From assembly GCA_018267275.1 (NCBI GenBank), contig JAFDYV010000008.1, forward strand, positions 1 to 64,000: DNA of 64,000 bases. The letters run 5' to 3'. Positions within the stretch are counted from its first letter, which is position 1; every line of letters begins with the position of its first letter. A program made the translations under genes and the position numbers. The notes beneath the pieces are model-generated. The model worked only from the letters and a program-made list of their open reading frames with translations. It was not told the DNA's origin and did not search any database. The stretch comes from Bacteroidota bacterium (GTDB taxonomy: Bacteria; Bacteroidota; Bacteroidia; Cytophagales; Cyclobacteriaceae). Below are positions 33,135-41,472 of this stretch, piece after piece.

Positions 33135-34787
33135 TTGAAACCACCCGCCCCACTATCTATTCAACAGCGCAAAACATGGGTGCAAGAAGCGGCCTCCACA
33201 CCTTTTGATTTGGTGGTAATTGGGGGCGGCATTACTGGAGCGGGTATTGCATTAGATGCCGCCACACGCGGATTGAAGGTGCTGCTGCTGGAAAAACATG
33301 ACTTTGCTTTTGGAACCAGTAGCCGCTCTACCAAACTCATCCATGGTGGACTTCGGTACTTGAAACAATTGGAATTTGGACTGGTGAAAGAAGTGGGCAG
33401 CGAACGTGCCGTGGTGCATTCACTCGCCCCGCATTTGGTGGTGCCGGAAAAGATGTTGCTGCCACTTTACGAAAAAAAAGGGATGGGCTACTGGCTGGCA
33501 TCGTTTGGGTTGAAAATTTATGATTGGTTGGCGGGGGTAAAGCCGGAAGATCAACGGAAAATGCTTACCCGACCACAAACACTTCGGCAAGAGCCGTTAC
33601 TGAAGCCTGACGATGTGAAAGGGGGCGCATTGTATGCAGAATACCGAACCGATGATGCACGCCTTACTGTAGAGATTGTAAAAACAGCTTGTGCCAACGG
33701 TGCGAAAGCAATCAACTACTGCCGCGTTACCGGATTTTTGTATAACGGTGCGCGAGTGGCGGGCGTGGTGGCTAACGATGGATTAACCGGCAATGACTTT
33801 CAAGTACAGGCGACTGTTGTAGTGAATGCCGCAGGGCCTTGGGTAGACGAGTTGCGCGAACTCAACCAATCTAAAAAAGGCAAGCGCTTGCACCTTACCA
33901 AGGGCGTGCACTTGGTGGTGCCTCGAGAAAAATTCAACATTGCACAGGCGATCTATTTTGATGTAGGCGATGGGCGGATGATTTTCGCAATCCCACGCGA
34001 CCGGACCACTTATGTGGGAACCACCGATACCAATTATTCCGGAAGCAAAGAAGATGTTCAAACTGATTTGGTGGATGCTCAATACATTTTGAACGCGGTT
34101 AACGCAACGTTTCCTGCTGTTCAGTTGCAAGTGGGTGATGTAGAATCAAGTTGGGCCGGGTTGCGGCCCTTGATCCACGAAGAAGGTAAATCAGCCTCGG
34201 AACTTTCGCGCAAAGACGAGATTTTTGAATCTGATTCCGGTTTGATTTCCATCGCTGGCGGCAAGCTTACCGGCTACAGAAAGATGGCCGAGCGAATTGT
34301 AGACAAGGTGCTTGACGAGAAGTTTCCAAACAACAGAGCCGCATGTCAAACTGCATCGGTGTATTTAAGTGGTAATGACTTCAAAAATTATGAAGAGGTG
34401 AGGAAGTATTTGGTGCAATTGAAATTGCAGTTGCGCGTGATTGGTTTGGAACATTACTACCATTACTTAGTTCACAATTATGGCAAACAAACAGATTTGA
34501 TTCTTGAACACTTCAAGCTAAATCTAGAAAAGGATGCCGACCTGGCCCTTGCTAAGTCAGAATGGTGGTTTTGCGTAAATTATGAGATGGTGATAGAGCC
34601 TTCCGATTTTTTTATCAGGCGCACGGGCATGCTGTATTTTTACCGCCCGCGAATGGAGAACACATTGCAATCAATTTTGGAGGAATTCAGGAAGCAGTTT
34701 AACTGGACATCCGAAAAAATGAAAGAGCAGCAAGACTTAATGGCTCAAGCGATACAAAAAGCTTGTAAGTTTGCAGACACACATTGA
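33135..34787 (+). CDS. glpD: FAD-dependent glycerol-3-phosphate dehydrogenase
   Basis: This 550-residue enzyme oxidises sn-glycerol 3-phosphate to dihydroxyacetone phosphate and passes electrons to the quinone pool. The FAD loop VVIGGGITGAGIALDAATR starts at residue 24. FGTSSRSTKLIHGGLRYL follows, then the C-terminal DAO domain with AGLRPLI and SIAGGKLTGYRKMAE. The start used is TTG at 33135, which gives the usual short leader before the FAD loop; no closer ATG is in frame. Its 3' end overlaps the long form of the following DUF3179 frame. Confidence 0.92.
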   Translation: MKPPAPLSIQQRKTWVQEAASTPFDLVVIGGGITGAGIALDAATRGLKVLLLEKHDFAFGTSSRSTKLIHGGLRYLKQLEFGLVKEVGSERAVVHSLAPHLVVPEKMLLPLYEKKGMGYWLASFGLKIYDWLAGVKPEDQRKMLTRPQTLRQEPLLKPDDVKGGALYAEYRTDDARLTVEIVKTACANGAKAINYCRVTGFLYNGARVAGVVANDGLTGNDFQVQATVVVNAAGPWVDELRELNQSKKGKRLHLTKGVHLVVPREKFNIAQAIYFDVGDGRMIFAIPRDRTTYVGTTDTNYSGSKEDVQTDLVDAQYILNAVNATFPAVQLQVGDVESSWAGLRPLIHEEGKSASELSRKDEIFESDSGLISIAGGKLTGYRKMAERIVDKVLDEKFPNNRAACQTASVYLSGNDFKNYEEVRKYLVQLKLQLRVIGLEHYYHYLVHNYGKQTDLILEHFKLNLEKDADLALAKSEWWFCVNYEMVIEPSDFFIRRTGMLYFYRPRMENTLQSILEEFRKQFNWTSEKMKEQQDLMAQAIQKACKFADTH

Positions 34788-34806
34788 TGATGTTAATTTT
34801 CCTATC

Positions 34807-35991
34807 ATGAGAATTCTATTATTTGTTTTGGGTATCGTGATTTTGGTGGCAAGTGAAATTGCTCGTGTGTACTATATCATGCCCTTTCCGGGTAGTCAGG
34901 TAGATGAAGTAATTGACATGGCGTATTGGTTCCATGTCAATATTTGGTGGTTGCGCGCGGTTGGCATTCTTCTGCTTGCTTACCCAGCTTTTACGTTGTT
35001 CGAAGAAAAGAGCAAATACATCAAGTACACAGGCATAGCGCTTCTGATTTTTTGGGTGCTGGTGGTCTATATGTTCAACTTCCGCTTTTTGGCAGATAAG
35101 ATGTTTTACCAGCCCTCACAAAAGATTTTCAGCTCGGCTTCTGATAACAAACTTCCTAACAAAAAGATAGTTATTGGCGTGGCCATCAATGGGCAGGCCA
35201 AGGCGTTTCCCGTTGAGGTAATTGGTTATCACCACCAGGTGCGCGATACCATTGGGGGAGAACCCGTGATGATTACGTATTGCACCGTTTGCCGAAGTGG
35301 CCGAGTGTATAGCCCTGTGGTAAGCCAAAAAATTGAGGACTTCCGATTAGTTGGCATGGATCATTACAATGCCATGTTTGAAGATGCCTCCACTAAAAGT
35401 TGGTGGCGGCAAGTAAACGGTGAGGCGATTGTTGGACCACTGAAAGGAACCACGCTTCGCGAAATACCATCTGAGCAAATGTCGTTGCAAGCATGGATTG
35501 AACGGTTTCCGCACACGCTGGTGATGCAACCTGATCCGAAATATAAAACGCAGTACGAAAGCCTGGAGCAATTTGATGAAGGCAAAATGGAAGGCCGCTT
35601 GGAAGGAAGAGATTCACTTTCGTGGAAGGACAAGTCGTGGGTAGTGGGTGTGCCTATGGGTTTGTATGCCAAGGCTTACGATTGGAATGATTTGGTAAAG
35701 CAGCGGGTAATCAACGATGCCATCAAAGGGCTTCCGGTGGCGTTGGCTTTGGAACCCGACAGCATCTCATTCCACACATGGGTGCCAATTGTGGGCGCAG
35801 ACACCTTAAAGTTTGCTTACAGTGATAGTTTGAAGATATTGGTTGACCAGTCCAACTCTAGATGGAATTGGAAAGGAGAATGCACTGAAGGGAAACATAC
35901 AGGCACCAAGCTGGAGTTGGTTCAATCGTACCAGGAGTTTTGGCACTCGTGGAAAACGTTTCATCCGAATACCGAACAACATAAGCCATGA
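34807..35991 (+). CDS. DUF3179 domain-containing membrane protein
   Basis: From the ATG at 34807 the product is 394 residues. An in-frame ATG at 34771 inside glpD would add 12 residues that look unlike a signal. Three N-terminal membrane helices (~5-25, 45-65 and 75-95) precede a soluble domain with the DUF3179 signature TYCTVCRSG and a second half ending in WNWKGECTEG. Family members are of unknown function, and the CTVC pair may be redox- or metal-active. The stop overlaps the GH13 start in the sequence ATGA. Confidence 0.8.
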   Translation: MRILLFVLGIVILVASEIARVYYIMPFPGSQVDEVIDMAYWFHVNIWWLRAVGILLLAYPAFTLFEEKSKYIKYTGIALLIFWVLVVYMFNFRFLADKMFYQPSQKIFSSASDNKLPNKKIVIGVAINGQAKAFPVEVIGYHHQVRDTIGGEPVMITYCTVCRSGRVYSPVVSQKIEDFRLVGMDHYNAMFEDASTKSWWRQVNGEAIVGPLKGTTLREIPSEQMSLQAWIERFPHTLVMQPDPKYKTQYESLEQFDEGKMEGRLEGRDSLSWKDKSWVVGVPMGLYAKAYDWNDLVKQRVINDAIKGLPVALALEPDSISFHTWVPIVGADTLKFAYSDSLKILVDQSNSRWNWKGECTEGKHTGTKLELVQSYQEFWHSWKTFHPNTEQHKP

Positions 35992-37634
35992 ACTCCTCGG
36001 ATTGGTACAAACACTCTGTTGTCTATCAAATTTACCCACGCAGTTTTAAAGACAGCAATGGCGATGGCGTGGGTGATTTGCAGGGCATCATTTCGAAAAT
36101 CGATTACATTAAAAGTCTGGGGGTAGATGCGGTTTGGTTAAATCCAATTTACAAATCACCCAACGATGATGGCGGTTACGATATTAGCGATTACTACGCC
36201 ATTCAGCCTGAGTTTGGAACGATGGCAGATTTTGATGAGCTACTTGCAAAATTGCACGAGCGTGGCATCAAGTTGATTATGGATCTGGTGTTGAACCATT
36301 CCTCTGACGAGCACCCGTGGTTCGAACAATCTAAAAAGTCAAAAGATAATCCTTATCGCGACTACTATTTTTGGCGTGATGGTACGAATGGAGGCCCACC
36401 CAATAACTGGCCGTCTTTTTTTGGCGGTAGTGCTTGGGAAAAAGATGAGGCGACCAATCAATATTACTTGCATTTGTTTTCGCGTAAGCAGCCCGACCTT
36501 AATTGGGAGAACCCAAGGCTGCGCGAAGAAGTGAACCTGTTGATGAAGTTTTGGCTTGATAAGGGTGTAGACGGTTTACGGTTGGATGTCATTTCTGCCA
36601 TCTCCAAGCGCACAGATTTCCCCAACACCGACACCAACGACTTTAATGAAACCATTCGTAAATACTACGCCAATGGCCCCCGGCTCAAAGAGTTTATCGC
36701 GGAAGCGCGCGCAAAAGTTTGGAACTATTACAATGTGATGACGGTAGGCGAGGGGCCGGGAATTACACCACAAAACGCGGTCGATTACCTCGATGAAAAA
36801 AATGGGTTGAACATGATTTTTCATTTCGGGCACATGTTTATGGATCAGGGGCCCGGTGGCCGCTTTGATCCGATTCCATGGTCATTGAAAGACTTCAAGC
36901 AAATTTTCAAAACGTGGGACGATGCCTTTGCGAAACAAGGGTGGGGTAGTGTGTTTTTGGGCAATCATGATTTTCCGCGCATGGTTTCTCGCTGGGGCAA
37001 CGACAAAGAGTATTGGGAGGCATCAAGTAAATTGTTGATTACGCTACTGCTCTCGATGCGGGGCACACCGTTTATCTTTCAGGGCGATGAAATTGGGATG
37101 ACGAATACTACGCTGCGTTCAGTGGCCGATTCGCGCGATATTGAAACCCACAATGGCTGGGAAGTTGCTCAAAAAAAAGGTATGGATGAGAATACCTTTT
37201 TGAAACGAGCCAACCAATCCGGTCGAGACAATGCACGCACGCCTATGCAATGGACGAGCGGGCCATTTGGTGGTTTCTCGCAGGTTGAGCCTTGGATGGC
37301 AACAAACGAGAACGCTTCGAACATTAACGTAGAGAATCAAAGCAACACAGCCCATTCAATACTGTATTATTTTCAAGAGATGGTGAAAGTTCGCCATCAG
37401 CATAAAGTACTGAGCGTGGGTACTTATCATCCAATCACAGATGGAAGTGAGGAGTTGTTTGCGTTTTGGCGTAAGTTAAACCAGCAACAAATGCTGGTGC
37501 TGCTCAACTTCTCCGATGGGATTTTGAAGTTCCAAGTTCCCGCGGGGGCGAAAAAAGTTATCGGCAACTACGAATCTGGAATGGTAAACGAGCTGCGGCC
37601 TTGGGAGGCGATCGTTTATGATTGTTCGGTCTGA
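35988..37634 (+). CDS. alpha-glucosidase, GH13 oligo-1,6-glucosidase type
   Basis: This 548-residue cytosolic glycoside hydrolase lacks a signal peptide. The N terminus, WYKHSVVYQIYPRSFKDSNGD, is typical of GH13 alpha-glucosidases. Catalytic residues are D200 (GLRLDV), E255 (TVGEGPG) and D328 in NHDFPR. The motif QGDEIGMTN is also conserved. It would cut alpha-glucosidic bonds in maltose, isomaltose or related sugars and release glucose for the ROK kinase gene just downstream. Confidence 0.92.
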   Translation: MNSSDWYKHSVVYQIYPRSFKDSNGDGVGDLQGIISKIDYIKSLGVDAVWLNPIYKSPNDDGGYDISDYYAIQPEFGTMADFDELLAKLHERGIKLIMDLVLNHSSDEHPWFEQSKKSKDNPYRDYYFWRDGTNGGPPNNWPSFFGGSAWEKDEATNQYYLHLFSRKQPDLNWENPRLREEVNLLMKFWLDKGVDGLRLDVISAISKRTDFPNTDTNDFNETIRKYYANGPRLKEFIAEARAKVWNYYNVMTVGEGPGITPQNAVDYLDEKNGLNMIFHFGHMFMDQGPGGRFDPIPWSLKDFKQIFKTWDDAFAKQGWGSVFLGNHDFPRMVSRWGNDKEYWEASSKLLITLLLSMRGTPFIFQGDEIGMTNTTLRSVADSRDIETHNGWEVAQKKGMDENTFLKRANQSGRDNARTPMQWTSGPFGGFSQVEPWMATNENASNINVENQSNTAHSILYYFQEMVKVRHQHKVLSVGTYHPITDGSEELFAFWRKLNQQQMLVLLNFSDGILKFQVPAGAKKVIGNYESGMVNELRPWEAIVYDCSV

Positions 37635-37659
37635 AATTTTGCTTCAAAAATTTGCCCTG

Positions 37660-37690
37660 GCTACCGGCTACTGCCTACTTTTAACTATTA
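37660..37690 (+). repeat. period-7 leader repeat before the ROK kinase gene
   Basis: GCTACCG, GCTACTG, CCTACTT, TTAACTA run in register, ending at a TTG (37691) and 24 bases before the preferred ATG. Confidence 0.55.
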
Positions 37691-37714
37691 TTGGATAATA
37701 AATCTGACCGTTGC

Positions 37715-38632
37715 ATGACGAACGATAATCATTTATGGGGCATTGACCTTGGAGGAACAAAGGCCGAGGGGGTGGTATTGGGCAAGGGCGGACTGAGCGA
37801 AATTCTTTTTCGCGATCGCGTACCGAGTGAATCAGACAAGGGCTACCAGCATATTCTAGGTCAGGTGAAAAAGCTGGTCGACCAAATGGAGCAGAAGATG
37901 GGGTATCGTCCTGCCAAGTTGGGTATTGGCACTCCCGGAACGCTCGACCCGAAACTAGGCATCATGAAAGGTTGCAACACGGTGGCAATGAATTTTCAAC
38001 CCATGAAGGCAGACTTGGAAAAGTTGCTAAACATGGAAATTGCCATCGCCAATGATGCGAATTGCTTTGCGTTGGCAGAAGCGCGCCTGGGCGTGGTGAA
38101 GCAAAAATTTCCGGAGGCCAAAGTAGTTTTTGGTGTGATCATGGGTACGGGAGTGGGCGGTGGTTTAGTGGTCGATGGAAAAGTATTGAACGGTTTACAA
38201 GGCATTGGCGGAGAGTGGGGCCATAACTTTTTGGATGCATCGGGTGGGCCGTGCTACTGCGGCAAAAGTGGTTGTGTGGAGAAAGTATTGGCCGGGCCAG
38301 CGCTCGAAAAATATTATGCGTCTATCTCGGGACACCAGAAACGATTGAAAGAAGTATACGACTTGTTCAAAGCAGGCGATGTACATGCCAAGCAAACCAT
38401 TGAACGCATGACCCACTTTTTTGGGTTGGCCATCAGTGTGATTGTGAACGTTATTGATCCAGATGTGATTGTGATTGGAGGCGGTGTGGGCAACATCGAT
38501 GAGATTTATACGGATGGTGTGGCTTCGGCCAAGAAGTTTGCCTTTAACAATGGCGTGCTGGACACACCCATTGTGAAGCCTACGTTGGGGGATAGCGCAG
38601 GGGTTTTTGGGGCTGCATTTTTGGTAGCCTAA
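37715..38632 (+). CDS. ROK family sugar kinase (probable glucokinase)
   Basis: I prefer the ATG at 37715 (305 residues), because MTNDNHLWGIDLGGTKAEG starts right at the ATP-binding fold. A TTG at 37691 is possible. The phosphate-binding DLGGTK is followed by the catalytic ANDANCFALAE and the zinc site GGPCYCGKSGCVEKV of ROK kinases. Together with the alpha-glucosidase next door, glucose is the most likely substrate, but fructose or another hexose is not excluded. Confidence 0.88.
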   Translation: MTNDNHLWGIDLGGTKAEGVVLGKGGLSEILFRDRVPSESDKGYQHILGQVKKLVDQMEQKMGYRPAKLGIGTPGTLDPKLGIMKGCNTVAMNFQPMKADLEKLLNMEIAIANDANCFALAEARLGVVKQKFPEAKVVFGVIMGTGVGGGLVVDGKVLNGLQGIGGEWGHNFLDASGGPCYCGKSGCVEKVLAGPALEKYYASISGHQKRLKEVYDLFKAGDVHAKQTIERMTHFFGLAISVIVNVIDPDVIVIGGGVGNIDEIYTDGVASAKKFAFNNGVLDTPIVKPTLGDSAGVFGAAFLVA

Positions 38633-38641
38633 TATTTTATT

Positions 38642-38869
38642 ATGAAATCGAACAAAGCATTTTGGGTGGCTATTGCGGCATTATCGTTCGTCACGATGGT
38701 TTCTTTTGTATATGCATTTATCCAAGCGGGAATTGCAACAGTGAAGGAGAGAGAATCTTTGAACTGGGCGAACGAAGCGATGGCTAATGCGGAAATTGCA
38801 AAAAAACAACAATTGATTGCTGATGACCTGAAAATCAAATTATCGGAATGTCAAGCAAAAATGAAATAG
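38642..38869 (+). CDS. small membrane-anchored coiled-coil protein
   Basis: This 75-residue protein has one N-terminal membrane helix (~8-28) and a charged helical remainder (ERESLNWANEAMANAEIAKKQQ) likely to form a coiled coil. It lies 9 bases after the sugar kinase and 22 before the PfkB-type kinase. The function is unknown. Confidence 0.6.
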   Translation: MKSNKAFWVAIAALSFVTMVSFVYAFIQAGIATVKERESLNWANEAMANAEIAKKQQLIADDLKIKLSECQAKMK

Positions 38870-38891
38870 TATCAAATTAACCAAAATCTCT

Positions 38892-39872
38892 ATGAAGAGA
38901 ATAGCTATAGTCGGCCCGATCCCCCGCGATCATATCATCACCCACACCGGTGATCAAATTCAGAAGTGGGGTTGTGTTACACATCCGGTCATCGCCCTTT
39001 CCGCCATGGCTGGAAAAAAAATCGAAATCATTCCGGTGTCGCACTTGCGAGCCGTTGACAAAGACAACGTGAAAGAAGTCTTTAAAGGTTACTCGGGCAT
39101 CAACACCAAACACCTCACCACTAAAAACGACCAAGGCGATATCATCAGCCTGCGATTTGTAGACATGAATAACCGCCTCGAGCGTCAAACGGGTTTTATG
39201 GATCCCATTATGCCCGAAGACATGAAAGCCTTGCTCGACTGCAAAGTATTCGTGTTCATACCTATTAGCGATTATGAAATTTCATTGGATACGCTCAAGT
39301 TCTTGAAAAAGAAAAGCAAGGGCATCATCATCTTCGATGCGCACGGCCCTACTACTGCTTGCCTTTCCAGCGGTGAGCGCCAACGCAAGTTTTGGATTGA
39401 CCGTGACCAATGGCTTCCCTATATCGATGTGTTGAAAATGAATTTGGAGGAAGCGCAGGCGTCATGGTTTAAGAAGGAATATGAGACCAACGACTTTGCC
39501 ATGTCTGAAGATCCGAACCGAGAGGAGCTTCGTAAGTTTGCCATGCATTGCTTAGACCGTGGGGTGAAGTGCGTGTGCATCACCGTAGATTCGCGCGGTT
39601 GCCTGGTGTACCGCAAAGAGCGTGGCAAGTTTAAAGAAGATTTAGTGCCCGCAATTAAAGTAAGCCAAGTAATTGACACCACCGGTTGTGGCGATTCGTT
39701 TGCAGGCGGTGTTGGTTTTGGGTTGCTGCACAAGCCCAACGATTATGTGGCGGCTGCCCGCTACGGCAACGCGCTAGGGGCGCTCCGCACCCAAGGAAAA
39801 ACGTTTGCGGTATTTAAATCACAGGCAGAGACAGATGAGATAATTAGGCAAGGCTTTATAAAGAGTAGTTAG
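38892..39872 (+). CDS. PfkB family carbohydrate kinase
   Basis: This 326-residue ribokinase-like kinase begins MKRIAIVGPIPRDHIIT. The C-terminal signature is DTTGCGDSFAGGVGFG, with the catalytic aspartate. The middle contains KMNLEEAQASWF, where PfkB enzymes usually have N-x-x-E. The substrate is not readable from sequence; the setting between two glucose-using genes suggests a sugar or sugar derivative. Its stop lies in the left arm of the period-7 hairpin described at 39870. Confidence 0.85.
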   Translation: MKRIAIVGPIPRDHIITHTGDQIQKWGCVTHPVIALSAMAGKKIEIIPVSHLRAVDKDNVKEVFKGYSGINTKHLTTKNDQGDIISLRFVDMNNRLERQTGFMDPIMPEDMKALLDCKVFVFIPISDYEISLDTLKFLKKKSKGIIIFDAHGPTTACLSSGERQRKFWIDRDQWLPYIDVLKMNLEEAQASWFKKEYETNDFAMSEDPNREELRKFAMHCLDRGVKCVCITVDSRGCLVYRKERGKFKEDLVPAIKVSQVIDTTGCGDSFAGGVGFGLLHKPNDYVAAARYGNALGALRTQGKTFAVFKSQAETDEIIRQGFIKSS

Positions 39873-39970
39873 GATATAGGAGATAGTAGTTAGGAGAGAT
39901 TTTTGTTGATACATTTGCGCCTTGTCCATCAAAAAAACTCCTAACTCCTACATTCTAACTACTACCTCCT
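39870..39970 (+). repeat. inverted period-7 arms around the pgmB promoter
   Basis: The left arm (39870-39898) reads TAGGATA, TAGGAGA, TAGTAGT, TAGGAGA. The right arm (39936-39970) reads AACTCCT, AACTCCT, ACATTCT, AACTACT, ACCTCCT. The arms are largely complementary, and the loop holds the -7 box TACATTTG. The right arm ends five bases before the pgmB ATG. Confidence 0.65.
39910..39917 (+). promoter_or_regulatory. -7 box of the pgmB promoter
   Basis: TACATTTG fits TAnnTTTG. The -33 region falls in the left heptad arm (TTAGG) and is a poor TTG match. The predicted start lies about 50 bases before the pgmB ATG. Confidence 0.5.
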
Positions 39971-39975
39971 CACAA

Positions 39976-40620
39976 ATGATACAAGCCGTAATCTTCGACC
40001 TTGATGGTGTTATTGTTGACACTGCACATTACCACTTTGTTGCGTGGCAACGACTGGCGCGTGAACTAGGAATCACCTTTACCGAACACGACAACGAACG
40101 ATTGAAGGGCGTAAGCCGAATGCGCTCCCTAGAAATCATTTTGGAAATCGGGGGTGTATCACTTTCTGAAGAGAAAAAGGAAGAACTCGCTACGAAGAAA
40201 AACACCTGGTTTGTAGAATACATAGAAGCCATCAAGCCGGAAGAAGTTTTTCCGGGCGTTCCGCAAATGCTTCAACAATTGCGAGCGCAAAACTACAAAG
40301 TGGCATTGGCTTCTAGCAGCAAAAATGCCGAAACCGTAATCCGTTTATTGCAAATCGGTCACTTGTTTGATGCGATAGTCGATGGCACCATGATTACCCA
40401 CACCAAGCCCGACCCGGAGATATTTTTGTTGGCGGCAAAAAAAATAAATGAGGCCCCCGCGAATTGTGTGGTGTTTGAAGATGCCGAAGCAGGGGTAGAG
40501 GCCGCGCTAGCTGCCGGTATGAAATGTGTGGGTGTTGGCTCGCCAGCGCAATTGGGCAAAGCAAATTTTATTGTAGCGAAGACCGCGGAGTTTGATTTAG
40601 GGAAATTACAGGGATTGTAA
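39976..40620 (+). CDS. pgmB: beta-phosphoglucomutase
   Basis: This HAD-family enzyme turns beta-glucose 1-phosphate into glucose 6-phosphate. From the ATG at 39976 it has 214 residues. A longer frame starting at a TTG at 39922 would run through the leader repeat. The core has FDLDGVIVDTAHYHF with the nucleophile and acid aspartates, the cap-domain start KGVSRMRSLEIIL, ASSSKNAE, and VFEDAEAGVEAA. Its partner is the GH65 phosphorylase downstream, whose product is beta-glucose 1-phosphate. Confidence 0.93.
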   Translation: MIQAVIFDLDGVIVDTAHYHFVAWQRLARELGITFTEHDNERLKGVSRMRSLEIILEIGGVSLSEEKKEELATKKNTWFVEYIEAIKPEEVFPGVPQMLQQLRAQNYKVALASSSKNAETVIRLLQIGHLFDAIVDGTMITHTKPDPEIFLLAAKKINEAPANCVVFEDAEAGVEAALAAGMKCVGVGSPAQLGKANFIVAKTAEFDLGKLQGL

Positions 40621-40632
40621 GTTCAAAGCAAA

Positions 40633-40794
40633 TTAACGCCCGATAGTCTTAAGGTGCGACTTTTTTAATCGGTCGGCTATGTATTTTTTTAATTGCTCAA
40701 AATTCATGTTTTGGGTTTCTTCTGTGATTTTATCACGAATCTCCCGCATCATGTCTATGGCATCAAAAGTCTTTTTTCTCTGCTTAGTCTCCAT
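40633..40794 (-). CDS. antitoxin-like partner of the PIN protein (53 aa)
   Basis: This 53-residue protein starts METKQRKKTFDAIDMMREIRD and ends HLKTIGR. It is helical and highly charged. It resembles the small antitoxins that accompany orphan PIN toxins (pattern MREIRDKI then a KKYIAD region). It lies downstream of the PIN gene and overlaps its end by 11 bases, so toxin precedes antitoxin, the reverse of most vapBC operons. It is short, but the open frame and context support it. Confidence 0.7.
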   Translation of the reverse strand: METKQRKKTFDAIDMMREIRDKITEETQNMNFEQLKKYIADRLKKSHLKTIGR

Positions 40795-41245
40795 AGCTAA
40801 CTAATTCCTTTGGTGTTCTTATCTCAATGGTTGGATAACCTAGTCTCAAATTTACGGAATTGTAGCCTTTTATTCTATCAAGATTAACAATGTGCTTAAA
40901 GTTCCAGCTTGCTAAAACATCCACACGATGGATGGTTGCCAACGCAATATGGCGGCAGTCCTCCAGACTCGTTCGCCCTACAACTTTTTCAGAGATATAC
41001 TTATCTGCCAAGTCAATGCTTTCTTGAGACAGTTCTATTCTTTCAAACCGGTCATTCGGAAAGCTTAGAAGCAAATTACTAACCCGCTCAGGAGCTTGAA
41101 TAAGTTCTAATTCAAGTAAGTCGGAAATGACAAACCGTACCTCATCTAATTTAAGTCTTTCAAACAGCCGTTGAGTGGCATCTTTGAATTCGTCATCAAA
41201 GAACCCGCCAACCACTGAAGTGTCGATGTAAATTCTTTGTTTCAC
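40784..41245 (-). CDS. PIN-domain toxin (VapC-like ribonuclease)
   Basis: This 153-residue PIN-domain protein has the first catalytic aspartate in IYIDTSVVGGFF. Acidic residues in SDLLELELI and TSLEDCRHIALA follow, then the fold's WNFKHIVNLDRI block. PIN toxins cut RNA with metal ions. It stands with its antitoxin between pgmB and the GH65 gene, a common type of toxin-antitoxin insertion in sugar loci. Confidence 0.8.
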   Translation of the reverse strand: MKQRIYIDTSVVGGFFDDEFKDATQRLFERLKLDEVRFVISDLLELELIQAPERVSNLLLSFPNDRFERIELSQESIDLADKYISEKVVGRTSLEDCRHIALATIHRVDVLASWNFKHIVNLDRIKGYNSVNLRLGYPTIEIRTPKELVSYGD

Positions 41246-41297
41246 GATAAGGTTATGTTTTTTTATTGACGATTATTGTCTAAATCCCCCAGAAACG

Positions 41298-41305
41298 CAA
41301 ATATA
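41298..41305 (-). promoter_or_regulatory. candidate -7 box for the PIN toxin-antitoxin pair
   Basis: On the minus strand the sequence reads TATATTTG, a TAnnTTTG match, about 53 bases upstream of the PIN start. No TTG lies at the usual 19-base distance, so this is a partial promoter only. Confidence 0.35.
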
Positions 41306-41382
41306 CGTGACTGTAAGTTGCATTACTGTAAAAAAAATGTCCACGCGCATCTTTGTCTAGTGCCAGCAATCACCCAACCCAT

Positions 41383-41413
41383 TTGCCTATTCCTCCAAAC
41401 TTCACAATATTTG
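41383..41413 (+). promoter_or_regulatory. candidate promoter of the GH65 gene
   Basis: TTG (41383-41385), a 20-base spacer and AATATTTG (41406-41413) match the Bacteroidota promoter at all but one key base. The start site would be near 41419, just before the period-7 leader. Confidence 0.45.
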
Positions 41414-41421
41414 GTTTTTTG

Positions 41422-41470
41422 ACTAGCAACTAGCAACTTGTAACCAACGATTCAGCAACCAGTAACTATC
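41422..41470 (+). repeat. period-7 leader repeat before the GH65 gene
   Basis: ACTAGCA, ACTAGCA, ACTTGTA, ACCAACG, then a one-base slip and CAGCAAC, CAGTAAC lead up to two bases before the ATG at 41473. There is no complementary arm upstream. Confidence 0.6.
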
Positions 41471-41472
41471 CG

